The notes beneath the pieces are model-generated. The model did not search any database. It was not told the origin of the DNA and saw only the letters and a program-made list of their open reading frames with translations. From BRH-c25 sp041690515 (GTDB lineage: Bacteria > Bacillota > Clostridia > Lutisporales > Lutisporaceae), in assembly GCA_041690515.1 (NCBI GenBank), contig JAWLHF010000014.1, positions 1 through 40,645 of the forward strand: DNA of 40,645 nucleotides. The letters are read 5' to 3'. Shown one piece after another: positions 33,662 to 40,645 of this stretch. The number at the start of each line of letters is the position of its first letter. Positions within the stretch are counted from its first letter, which is position 1. The position numbers and the translations under genes are program-made.

Positions 33662-34591
33662 CTATATATAATTGAACTTCACCTGTGTTTCAAGGTTAAG
33701 TATATCCTCCAATTCAGGAGCTTGCGTGCCATGAGTGGCAACTTTTGCAGCACTCGCCGCAACAGATAGTGCAACTGCCTTTTCAATATCAAAGCCTCTG
33801 CTGAACGACAGGGCGAGGGCGGCGACCATTGCATCCCCTGCTCCTACTGTGCTTTTGACATCCACCGATAGACCTTCAGCATGGATTGCCTTATGCCTAT
33901 CAACAAACACAGCCCCTTCCGACCCCAGAGATACCGCCACTATCTCCACACCTGATCCGGTAATACTCCTTGCGGCTTCTGCTACAACAGCTACACTTCC
34001 AAGCTTTCTGCCCAGCAATCTCTCCAGTTCATCGATATTGGGCTTAACCAGAAAAGGCCTTGCTTTTATTCCTTCGCGCAGCAGTTCTCCATCAGAATCA
34101 AGCAGCACCTTCGTATCTGATTTTTGGGCACGCTCTATCCACTCTTTATAAAGTCCTTTGGGGGTATTGGAAGGTACACTTCCCGATAAAACGAGGATAC
34201 TTATCATGTCAATTCCTTGAAAGACCTTATTTTCAACCAGCCTAAGGTCTTCTTGTGAAACATCCAGACCCGGCTCATTTATATCCGTATTTTGGTTGTT
34301 TACCCTGTCAACCACTTTTATATTTGTTCTTGTCTCACCCTTTACAAATAGAAAATCGTTAGCTATGTCCATTTGATCAAGGCAGTTCTTTATATAATCT
34401 CCATTTCTTCCTGCCAGGATTCCTGTTGCAAGGCTTTTGCCTCCTAAAGCCTTTATTGTCTTTGATACATTGATACCCTTACCTCCGGCATCAAGCCGTA
34501 CGGATGATATCCTATTTAAGGTACCAAGGCTGAAATCATCTATTTCCACAGTCTTATCCACTGCAGGATTCATGGTTACAGTCTTTATCAT
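33662..34591 (-). CDS. PfkB-family hexose-phosphate kinase (1-phosphofructokinase type)
   Basis: 309 residues. The N-terminus MIKTVTMNPAVDKTVEID and the DAGGKGINVSKTIKALGG loop mark the 1-phosphofructokinase/tagatose-6-phosphate kinase branch. The C-terminal STVGAGDAMVAALAL holds the catalytic Asp and anion hole of PfkB kinases. It would phosphorylate fructose-1-phosphate or a similar ketose phosphate. It abuts the EIIA gene with no gap and lies 23 bp before the dehydrogenase, so the three act in one pathway. FruK is the closest name, but tagatose-6-phosphate kinase cannot be excluded. Confidence 0.87.
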   Translation of the reverse strand: MIKTVTMNPAVDKTVEIDDFSLGTLNRISSVRLDAGGKGINVSKTIKALGGKSLATGILAGRNGDYIKNCLDQMDIANDFLFVKGETRTNIKVVDRVNNQNTDINEPGLDVSQEDLRLVENKVFQGIDMISILVLSGSVPSNTPKGLYKEWIERAQKSDTKVLLDSDGELLREGIKARPFLVKPNIDELERLLGRKLGSVAVVAEAARSITGSGVEIVAVSLGSEGAVFVDRHKAIHAEGLSVDVKSTVGAGDAMVAALALSFSRGFDIEKAVALSVAASAAKVATHGTQAPELEDILNLETQVKFNYI

Positions 34592-35032
34592 TTACATTCC
34601 ACCTTCAGTCAATATTGAGACTACTTCCTTCTTGTCAGCCGCTTTCCTAAGCTTCTCAACATTGTGTTCATCCTGACATACTATTGCAATCGCAGACAGG
34701 ATTTCCAAATGCTCATCATTCCGTCCGGCAATGCCGATGACTACATATGCCTTGTTTCCTTCGCCAAAATCCACTCCTTCAGGATACTGAATGACAACTA
34801 TCCCAGACTCCCTGATATGCTTTACATATTCTGAAGTGCCATGGGGTATTGCGATTCCATTACCTATATATGTGGTTATCTCATCCTCTCTCTTTCGCAT
34901 GCCTGCGATGTACTCTTTCTCCACATATCCATTGTCCGCCAGAAGCCTTCCTGCCCTTTCAATAGCTTCATACTTTCCTTCCGAAGCCATACCGAGTAAT
35001 ATGTTTCTTTCATTTAAGATGTGACTGTTCAT
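34592..35032 (-). CDS. PTS EIIA component, mannitol/fructose type
   Basis: 146 residues, a stand-alone EIIA of the mannitol-fructose family. The phosphorylated His64 lies in IGNGIAIPHGTSEYV. It passes phosphate from HPr to the EIIB domain of the MtlA-type permease in this operon. It overlaps the regulator gene by 4 bp. MtlF is a reasonable name if the substrate is mannitol. Confidence 0.93.
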   Translation of the reverse strand: MNSHILNERNILLGMASEGKYEAIERAGRLLADNGYVEKEYIAGMRKREDEITTYIGNGIAIPHGTSEYVKHIRESGIVVIQYPEGVDFGEGNKAYVVIGIAGRNDEHLEILSAIAIVCQDEHNVEKLRKAADKKEVVSILTEGGM

Positions 35033-37095
35033 ATGCGTTCCTCCCTGTTGATTATTTCAATAAGTTCATTTCTTATATCCTTTATATCTCCAAATCTCAG
35101 AACATTCATAAAGCCTTCCTCTTCCACCATGGAAGCACTGATCTTGCCCAACATCTCCAGAATATAATCACTTTCATTCTTTCTCGCAAGCATGACCAGG
35201 ATGGTATCAACATTTTCGGCAGAAAAACCTGTGCTTTTCATTTTTATGAAATTCTCGAGTCTAAATACTCCAATAAAGGGTGTGCCGATCTCCTCAGTCC
35301 TTATATGGACTAACGCTACATGACTATTAGGAATCACTACACTGCCCTTTTCCTCCCTTTTCCTTATCTGCTCCTCCACTCTCGAGGATTCTCTTAAAAG
35401 ATTACATTCAGAAAGCTCATAGATGATCTCTTTTATGACACCCCCGATGTTTTCAGAAGAAATGTTTTTCAACCTGAAGCTCTGCAGCATGTTGTTAGCC
35501 AGGCTGAAATCCTCTTCGGACTCCGATACCTCATCCCCGGGATCAACCAGTGCGATATTTTCCAGGTTGCTTCTCTCTCTTGTCTTTGCCTTTACCATAG
35601 CTCTTACCCTGTCAATATCTCGATTTGGCAGGAATGGCGATATTACGACTATATCACTTCCCGATCCCTTGTTGACCTCAACTGTTGATAATACAATATC
35701 ATAATCATCTGATAACTTTTCATCCATCTCCCGCAGGGAGCAAACATCTATTGCATCTATTTCCGGGAATCTTCTTTTAAGCTTGCTCAACAGAATCTTT
35801 GCTGTGCTTATACCGTTAGGGCATATAATAAGCACTCTCAGGCCGCTTTCAAAGCCCTGCTGTCTTTCTATGGCCGCACCAACATGCATGGTCACATAAC
35901 CTACCTCATTGGCAGGAATGACCAGGTTGTATCTGGAAAACACAAGCTTACATGCGTAATCCACAGCTTCGAACAACTCACTGTAATGTTCTTTTATCTC
36001 GTTGATAATTGGGTTTCTTACCTCAAGTCCCATAGTCAGCCTGTATAAAGCCGGGTTTATATGTTGTTTGAGGCCTACTACAAGCTGATTATCACATTTT
36101 ATCCCCACATTGAGCCTTTTGCTTGTCAAATATATGACTTCGCGGATTGATTCATCAAGATCAAAACCAAACTCTTTCGGTACCCTTTCATCTTTAAGCA
36201 TACATCGATCTCCTGACAGATGAATTGCCAGATACGCCAGTTCATTGTCAGGAAGCCTGATTTTATTCTCAATAAGTATTTTCTCCAATTTCCTTATAAA
36301 TGAAGAGTCCCCTGATGACAATGTTTCTTTTACCATATCATCCGGAAGCTCAATAGGCATTCCCTTGCTGCTTCTCTCTACTGCCATCAGAATATGGACA
36401 AAAGCGCTAAGGTAATCCACATCATTTGCCTTTGGCATATTCTCCTCTGAATATAGTCTCTTCAATATACCTTTTACTTTGGCAACCAAATCTTCTCCAA
36501 AGGTAACAGAAAAAAAAGCCAATAGAGAATAATCAATGTTGTCTTCATACAAAAACGCCAGAAGCTCGCTTATGGACTTATAATTGTAAAGAAGCTCAGC
36601 AAAGGCGTTCCTTTTGTTCCAACATGAACCGATTATCTCCAGTCCGTATCCCCTTCTTCTTATGAGCTTCAGATTCTTTGTCCTAAGCCAGCTTTCTATT
36701 TTATCAAGGTAAAAAATCACTGTACCTTCCACTACGTTGAACTGACAGCTGAAATATGCAGACTTGATAGGTTCTGAAGAAAGCAGCAGCTGAGCTGTCA
36801 TCAGAACCTGCCTTTGCTCCTGGGTAAGCAGCCATAGAGGCGGCACTTTTTCAAAGGACTCTCGTACAATGTTGATATCCTTTTGGCTTCCTTTAATATG
36901 AAGTCTCCCTCCGCTGTCCGATATTCGAAGCTTATATCTTTTGAGCCACCCGTTGATTGCTGATACCTCTCTCAATATAGTGCGTTCGCTGACATCAATT
37001 TGCTGAGACAGGCCCTTTGTAGTTAAAGGGCCTTTCTCAATCAAACTATTCAATATGAACTTTTGTCTAACAGTAAAGTTATCCATACAGTTCAC
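35029..37095 (-). CDS. MtlR/BglG-type PRD transcriptional activator
   Basis: 688 residues with the full MtlR layout. An N-terminal HTH lies at about 10-60 (TTKGLSQQIDVSERTILREV), followed by a second helical DNA-binding region. Two PTS-regulation domains (about 190-300 and 305-412) carry His234, His292, His345 and His404. An EIIB-like domain has Cys425 in IICPNGISTAK, and an EIIA-like domain at about 540-688 has His592 and His597 in NSHVALVH. Phosphorylation of these sites by HPr and the EII proteins would switch activity with sugar supply. An ATG three codons inside the GTG start is an alternative. A palindrome upstream of the EIICB promoter is its likely site. Confidence 0.92.
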   Translation of the reverse strand: MNCMDNFTVRQKFILNSLIEKGPLTTKGLSQQIDVSERTILREVSAINGWLKRYKLRISDSGGRLHIKGSQKDINIVRESFEKVPPLWLLTQEQRQVLMTAQLLLSSEPIKSAYFSCQFNVVEGTVIFYLDKIESWLRTKNLKLIRRRGYGLEIIGSCWNKRNAFAELLYNYKSISELLAFLYEDNIDYSLLAFFSVTFGEDLVAKVKGILKRLYSEENMPKANDVDYLSAFVHILMAVERSSKGMPIELPDDMVKETLSSGDSSFIRKLEKILIENKIRLPDNELAYLAIHLSGDRCMLKDERVPKEFGFDLDESIREVIYLTSKRLNVGIKCDNQLVVGLKQHINPALYRLTMGLEVRNPIINEIKEHYSELFEAVDYACKLVFSRYNLVIPANEVGYVTMHVGAAIERQQGFESGLRVLIICPNGISTAKILLSKLKRRFPEIDAIDVCSLREMDEKLSDDYDIVLSTVEVNKGSGSDIVVISPFLPNRDIDRVRAMVKAKTRERSNLENIALVDPGDEVSESEEDFSLANNMLQSFRLKNISSENIGGVIKEIIYELSECNLLRESSRVEEQIRKREEKGSVVIPNSHVALVHIRTEEIGTPFIGVFRLENFIKMKSTGFSAENVDTILVMLARKNESDYILEMLGKISASMVEEEGFMNVLRFGDIKDIRNELIEIINREERI

Positions 37096-37125
37096 AACCT
37101 TATCATTTATTGAACATCTGCTCTA

Positions 37126-38538
37126 TTATTTAAACCTGCTGAGGAACTCATCATAAGCCGTTTGCTCAAGGAAGTTCTTTATAGTTACTATTTCCGCGTT
37201 GGGAGCCACCTGAGCTGCTCTGGATGACAGACTTTCCTGTGTGAATATGACATCAGTATCCGCAGGTATCTGATTAACTGCATAGTGCTTTACTTCAATT
37301 TCCAGTCCTGCTTCCTTGATCTTCTTCTTAAGTATTGATTCTCCCATAGCTGATGAGCCCATACCTGCTTCACAGGCAAATACTATCATCTTCGGAAGCA
37401 TAGCTGTCACTTTCTTCTGTCCTTTGCTTTCAGCCTTCATCTGAGAAACCATCTCTTTTGCCGAATCCAGTGCTTCTGCTTCTATATCAGTATTATCAGT
37501 CTTTAAGATTATTGAGGCAATAAGTAAGGATACAACTGCACCAACTGCTACACCGAGCAATACCGGTATAAGCCCACCTTTCGGACTAAGTGTTATATCC
37601 ATAAATATGCTTCCCGGTGATGGTGTTGCAACCAAACCTGCTTTCATTAATACAAAGGTAAAGTTGGCCGCTATTCCGCCTCCGATTACTGCAAGAATCA
37701 TAAGTGGCTTCATAAGTACATATGGGAAATATATTTCATGAATACCACCGAGGAAATGTATAATTACAGCACCCGGCGCTGATTGCTTCGCAGATCCTTT
37801 TCCATACAGCCAGTAAGCAAGAAGAACACCAAGTCCAGGTCCCGGATTGCTTTCCAACAGGAAGAATATTGATTTTCCCATCTCCGTAACCTGCTGTACT
37901 CCCAAAGGCCCCAAAATTCCGTGATTTATTGCATTGTTAAGGAACAATATCTTACCGGGTTCAATAACTATTGCAATAAGAGGAAGTAAACCTGCATTTG
38001 TTACAATTGTTGCAAAATTACCGAGTCCGGTTGATATGCCGTTAACTACCGGTTCAATGACTACAAAAGCAAATAATGAAAGCAGCATTCCGATTATTCC
38101 GGATGAAAAATTGTTAACGAGCATTTCAAAACCTGTTGGAACTTTACCATCGATAAGTTTGTCAAACTTCTTTACTGCCCATCCACCTACCGGGCCCATT
38201 ATCATAGCACCTAAGAACATAGGAATTGATGAACCTACAATAAGACCAGCTGTCGCTACAGCTCCTACCACGCCACCTCTTGTATCATATACCAGCTTAC
38301 CTCCGGTATAACCTATCAGAAGAGGAAGCATCCATGAAATCATGGGTCCGACCAATTGCCCCAGGTTTTCGTTAGGAGTCCATCCTGTAGGTATAAAAAG
38401 CATTGTAATTATACCCCACGCAATGAAAGCGCCAATATTTGGGATAACCATTCCGGCCATGAAACCTCCGAACTTTTGAACACTGGCCTTGAAATTCATC
38501 CCTTGATTCGTGTTTGCATAGGCTTTTTCAGTACTCAT
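37126..38538 (-). CDS. mtlA: PTS EIICB component, mannitol type
   Basis: 470 residues. The EIIC membrane domain occupies about 1-345, with the conserved GGIHEIYFPYVLMKP at about 264-278 and other MtlA signatures such as TGWTPNENLGQLVGPM. A linker leads to the EIIB domain from about 383, with phosphocysteine Cys389 in FACEAGMGSSAMG. It imports and phosphorylates a hexitol, by homology D-mannitol to mannitol-1-phosphate. EIIA is separate, as in B. subtilis and the E. coli CmtA/CmtB system. It is the first gene of the operon, with an AAGGGAGG site. Confidence 0.93.
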   Translation of the reverse strand: MSTEKAYANTNQGMNFKASVQKFGGFMAGMVIPNIGAFIAWGIITMLFIPTGWTPNENLGQLVGPMISWMLPLLIGYTGGKLVYDTRGGVVGAVATAGLIVGSSIPMFLGAMIMGPVGGWAVKKFDKLIDGKVPTGFEMLVNNFSSGIIGMLLSLFAFVVIEPVVNGISTGLGNFATIVTNAGLLPLIAIVIEPGKILFLNNAINHGILGPLGVQQVTEMGKSIFFLLESNPGPGLGVLLAYWLYGKGSAKQSAPGAVIIHFLGGIHEIYFPYVLMKPLMILAVIGGGIAANFTFVLMKAGLVATPSPGSIFMDITLSPKGGLIPVLLGVAVGAVVSLLIASIILKTDNTDIEAEALDSAKEMVSQMKAESKGQKKVTAMLPKMIVFACEAGMGSSAMGESILKKKIKEAGLEIEVKHYAVNQIPADTDVIFTQESLSSRAAQVAPNAEIVTIKNFLEQTAYDEFLSRFK

Positions 38539-38567
38539 AGTCTTACCTCCCTTTTTATTTTATCTTA

Positions 38568-38596
38568 ATAGTAAACTCAAGGGAAAGGTTTTTCAA
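38568..38596 (-). promoter_or_regulatory. Sigma-A promoter of the hexitol PTS operon
   Basis: TTGAAA (38591-38596) and TACTAT (38568-38573) with a 17-bp spacer on the minus strand, 30 bp before the mtlA start. Confidence 0.65.
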
Positions 38597-38612
38597 TTTA
38601 AAGAAAACCAAT

Positions 38613-38637
38613 ATTGTCATCAGCTTTAACTGACAAT
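38613..38637. promoter_or_regulatory. Palindrome upstream of the PTS operon promoter, candidate MtlR site
   Basis: ATTGTCA (38613-38619) and TGACAAT (38631-38637) form a perfect 7-bp inverted repeat with an 11-bp spacer. It is centred about 60 bp before the predicted transcription start, a usual place for an activator. The TTGTCA/TGACAA arms resemble the TTGNCA/TGNCAA ends described for B. subtilis MtlR. Confidence 0.5.
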
Positions 38638-38681
38638 TTTGATAATTCAGTTTTCGTAATGGCTGCAGCGATTTTTTCGAG

Positions 38682-38721
38682 AAAAAAATAGTATATTATA
38701 ATTTCATTTTATAACATACTA
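38682..38721 (-). terminator. Terminator of the distal GNAT gene
   Basis: A 13-bp stem with one G-U pair (38709-38721 with 38689-38701) and a 7-nt loop, followed by seven U residues on the minus strand. It directly follows the stop codon at 38733. Confidence 0.85.
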
Positions 38722-38735
38722 TTTATAACATACTA
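38708..38735. repeat. Perfect 14-bp tandem repeat spanning the GNAT stop codon
   Basis: TTTATAACATACTA occurs twice head to tail (38708-38721 and 38722-38735). One copy forms an arm of the terminator, and the other includes the stop codon of the GNAT gene. A slippage duplication of the terminator arm is the simplest origin. Confidence 0.85.
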
Positions 38736-39236
38736 GCTTATTTTCAAGAACTCCTCTATAGAGATGGAAAACTGCATTTCCCTGGGAAGCTCCTTATCCG
38801 GCTTAAATCCTACCCTGCTAAACACTCTAATAGATCGTTCATTTCTTAGATTGATTTTTGCGATTACCTCATTCATTCTCCATTCGTAGAATGCATGCTT
38901 CAGTCCTTGAGAAATTGCTTTTTTTCCAAAGCCTTTGCCCCACTTTTCCTTATCCCCTATTACTATCACTATCTCCGCTGTTTTCCCTTTTGGAACCAGC
39001 CTCAGAAAGCCGATTGATTCCTTCCCATCGGTTATAAGAAAAAAGCTTCCGTTTTGATTGAACAAATGAGTGAGGACAGGCATGTTCACTCTTTGGATTA
39101 CCTGCTTGATACCTTTGGCTACATTCTGCCTTTCATTCAAGAACTTTACTACTTCATAGTCCTCCAGCCAGTCTGCAATCTTCCAAGCATCAGCTGCAAA
39201 AACCTCCCTCTGCAGCCGAACATTCTGCGCCTTCAT
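38733..39236 (-). CDS. GNAT-family acetyltransferase (RimJ/RimL-like)
   Basis: About 167 residues. The middle holds SIGFLRLVPKGKTAEIVIVI and GDKEKWGKGFGKKAISQGLK, with the Gly-rich acetyl-CoA loop, then EVIAKINLRNERSIRVFSRVGF, the Asn-Ser and Phe-Gly-x-x-x-x-G-F-like end of RimJ/RimL relatives. The acceptor is unknown. The ATG at 39236 is 8 bp after GGAGGG and is preferred over a GTG two codons earlier. It has its own promoter and a terminator-like hairpin in the leader. Confidence 0.85.
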   Translation of the reverse strand: MKAQNVRLQREVFAADAWKIADWLEDYEVVKFLNERQNVAKGIKQVIQRVNMPVLTHLFNQNGSFFLITDGKESIGFLRLVPKGKTAEIVIVIGDKEKWGKGFGKKAISQGLKHAFYEWRMNEVIAKINLRNERSIRVFSRVGFKPDKELPREMQFSISIEEFLKIS

Positions 39237-39251
39237 TAACACAACCCTCCA

Positions 39252-39293
39252 TAAAAAATTATAAGCCTATTACAATTCCTCAATAATAGGCTT
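39252..39293 (-). terminator. Terminator-like hairpin in the leader of the distal GNAT gene
   Basis: A perfect 10-bp stem (39284-39293 with 39263-39272) with an 11-nt loop is followed by ATAATTTTTT on the minus strand, only about 8 nt before the GGAGGG ribosome site. It lies between a good promoter and the gene, so it may be an attenuator as well as the end of the germination gene transcript. Confidence 0.7.
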
Positions 39294-39311
39294 TTTCCTG
39301 AGCTCATGGCC

Positions 39312-39340
39312 ATGGTACCATCCTGTTACACTTTAGTCAA
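39312..39340 (-). promoter_or_regulatory. Candidate promoter of the distal GNAT gene
   Basis: TTGACT (39335-39340) and TACCAT (39312-39317) with a 17-bp spacer on the minus strand. The -10 region overlaps a CATGGCCATG palindrome. Confidence 0.5.
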
Positions 39341-39428
39341 ATGCTGTAAGCAGGTTTACTTGAGTTTACCTCAGAAAACTTGACAAAAGCGGCATTTCCC
39401 TTGATTTATCTACCCTGAAGCAATTACA

Positions 39429-40523
39429 TCACTGCTTCTGCAGAGATGTATCCGCCTTTCTTCCATAAAGAGTAAAAACAATAACAGGAATTATGACGAA
39501 ATTTGCAAGACACAGGTACTCATAATAATTAAGAAGGCTGAAAAGGACGAGCATATCATTGGCTGCAAAGAATGCGGTCAAGTAGGCAAAAGCACTTATA
39601 GCAATGATGATTATCCTCATGTGCTTTTTACTAACCTTCATATCTCTCAATATGATCAAAATTGCATAAAAGGTAAGCAGATACTTCAGTAGCCAGCCTC
39701 CCAATATTTGAAGCATAACATATAGTTCCCCGAACTCCAGAAATTGTACATAACTCACCTGCTGAGTCTGGAGAAGCTTCGGATAGTTCATCACACTTGA
39801 ACGGTCAGGACCAAAGGTCATTAGTATTCCGGTTACCGACACTATCTGCATTTGAGTCAGAATAATCAGTGCGATTATAGAATTCCTAATAAGCTTTTTA
39901 TTATCATCCTTAATGAACTTGAGGTAAGGCAGCGCAATGGAAGCACATCCATAAAGCCCAAGAGACTTGATGATACAAGTAAAAAAACCGCTGTTGATCC
40001 CGTTTTCAAAAATAGGCAGCAGCAAAGCGAACTGTTTATATGAAGATGTCAATATTGCAAGGTTTATACCCGCCACCATTATAAGGGCTATTCCTATTAT
40101 AGTCACTATAACCTCTGCAACAATATCCTGAAGCAGGACATAGATACATGGGATAATGAAAAAAAGCAGGTAATACCACTTGGGAGTCTCCAACAGCATA
40201 TTTTCATGCATGGAATCCGCCTCCATGGAGGCACATTCAACCAATGTAATGAACAATACGACAAGGAACAGAAACAATGCTGCATTTCCCAAGCCTTTAC
40301 CCAGGCTCTTTCTATAGACCTCGACAAAATTGTCTTCTCCTGCCCTTTTCCATTTATTCAACACATATATAAGATAAATAAAAACCAAAATAGAAGATAT
40401 GACTATTGCTATCCAACTGTCCCTGCCTCCGTTCTTCATAAAGGTTTCCGGGTATGTCTTCATTGATACTATAGCAGTACCCAGTATCAGAAATATGAAG
40501 TGTTTTGAAGAGAACTTATCCAT
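39429..40523 (-). CDS. GerAB/GerKB-type endospore germination permease
   Basis: 364 residues with about 10 TM helices of the amino acid/polyamine/organocation fold. The N-terminal FSSKHFIFLILGTAIVSMKT and the YPETFMKNGGRDSWIAIVIS segment are characteristic of GerAB/GerKB proteins. These form the ligand-binding membrane subunit of germinant receptors in the inner spore membrane. No gerA or gerC partner lies downstream; any partners would have to lie upstream, beyond the right edge. SD is GGGGGTGG. Forespore (sigma-G) expression is expected for the family, but I could not identify the promoter. Confidence 0.9.
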   Translation of the reverse strand: MDKFSSKHFIFLILGTAIVSMKTYPETFMKNGGRDSWIAIVISSILVFIYLIYVLNKWKRAGEDNFVEVYRKSLGKGLGNAALFLFLVVLFITLVECASMEADSMHENMLLETPKWYYLLFFIIPCIYVLLQDIVAEVIVTIIGIALIMVAGINLAILTSSYKQFALLLPIFENGINSGFFTCIIKSLGLYGCASIALPYLKFIKDDNKKLIRNSIIALIILTQMQIVSVTGILMTFGPDRSSVMNYPKLLQTQQVSYVQFLEFGELYVMLQILGGWLLKYLLTFYAILIILRDMKVSKKHMRIIIIAISAFAYLTAFFAANDMLVLFSLLNYYEYLCLANFVIIPVIVFTLYGRKADTSLQKQ

Positions 40524-40645
40524 AAATCCACCCCCAGTGTGCTGCAGTTTGTGTTAACTTGTTTTGATTTTATTAGAATTTAAATTTAGATTTATCAAGG
40601 GTTTCAAAATTTTTTGCAAATTAAAAACAATGACCCCCTCTTTTT
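40524..40645. other. Right-edge AT-rich sequence upstream of the germination permease
   Basis: 122 bp with no ORF. TTGAAA followed after 17 bp by TTTAAA on the minus strand (near 40573-40601) is a weak promoter candidate. Nothing else is recognised. Confidence 0.25.

Overview
The window is low-GC DNA from an endospore-forming, anaerobic Clostridia-type Firmicute. The evidence is a GerAB-type germination permease, Shine-Dalgarno sites of the AGGAGG class before nearly every gene, a PyrR-type attenuator, a Mo-hydroxylase operon with the selenium-linked accessory genes yqeB/yqeC, and a PTS operon. Genus and species cannot be set from sequence reading alone. Every gene I can support lies on the minus strand, so transcription runs from high to low coordinates across all 40.6 kb. 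I see no tRNA, rRNA, CRISPR, insertion sequence or prophage gene.

Layout, right to left in order of transcription. (1) 40523-38733: a GerAB-like permease, then a GNAT acetyltransferase with its own promoter and a terminator-like hairpin in its leader. (2) 38538-29622: an eight-gene hexitol PTS operon holding MtlA-type EIICB, an MtlR/BglG-type regulator, EIIA, a PfkB-family sugar-phosphate kinase, a SorE/YggP-type dehydrogenase, then the general PTS proteins enzyme I and HPr, and a YgjP-type metallopeptidase. It ends at a strong terminator. (3) 29504-28466: a truncated nitroreductase remnant and a DUF368 membrane protein. (4) 28390-23636: carAB, preceded by two promoters, a PyrR-like RNA site and a 50-codon leader ORF that spans an attenuator and overlaps carA. 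(5) 23539-16344: a large SARP/AAA/TPR regulator, a BCCT osmolyte transporter, and an unusual chemoreceptor-like protein with a glycine-betaine-type binding domain at its cytoplasmic C-terminus. (6) 16228-6991: a nine-gene Mo-hydroxylase operon, with three structural subunits, an HAL/PAL-fold protein that has lost its MIO triad, and five cofactor-maturation genes. (7) 6829-143: a MATE pump, a BusR-like GntR/RCK_C regulator, a GNAT enzyme with a bipartite operator, a beta-propeller lectin-like protein and a conventional Cache chemoreceptor.

Two themes recur. The first is osmolyte and c-di-AMP physiology: a BusR-like regulator, a BCCT transporter and a betaine-type sensor. The second is self-contained metabolic modules: the PTS operon carries its whole phosphorelay, and the hydroxylase operon carries its own maturation genes. 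The strongest candidates for undescribed biology are the MIO-less ammonia-lyase homologue inside the Mo-hydroxylase operon, the 22-bp-separated bipartite operator beside the BusR-like gene, the coupled leader ORF of carA, and the intracellular betaine-type receptor.
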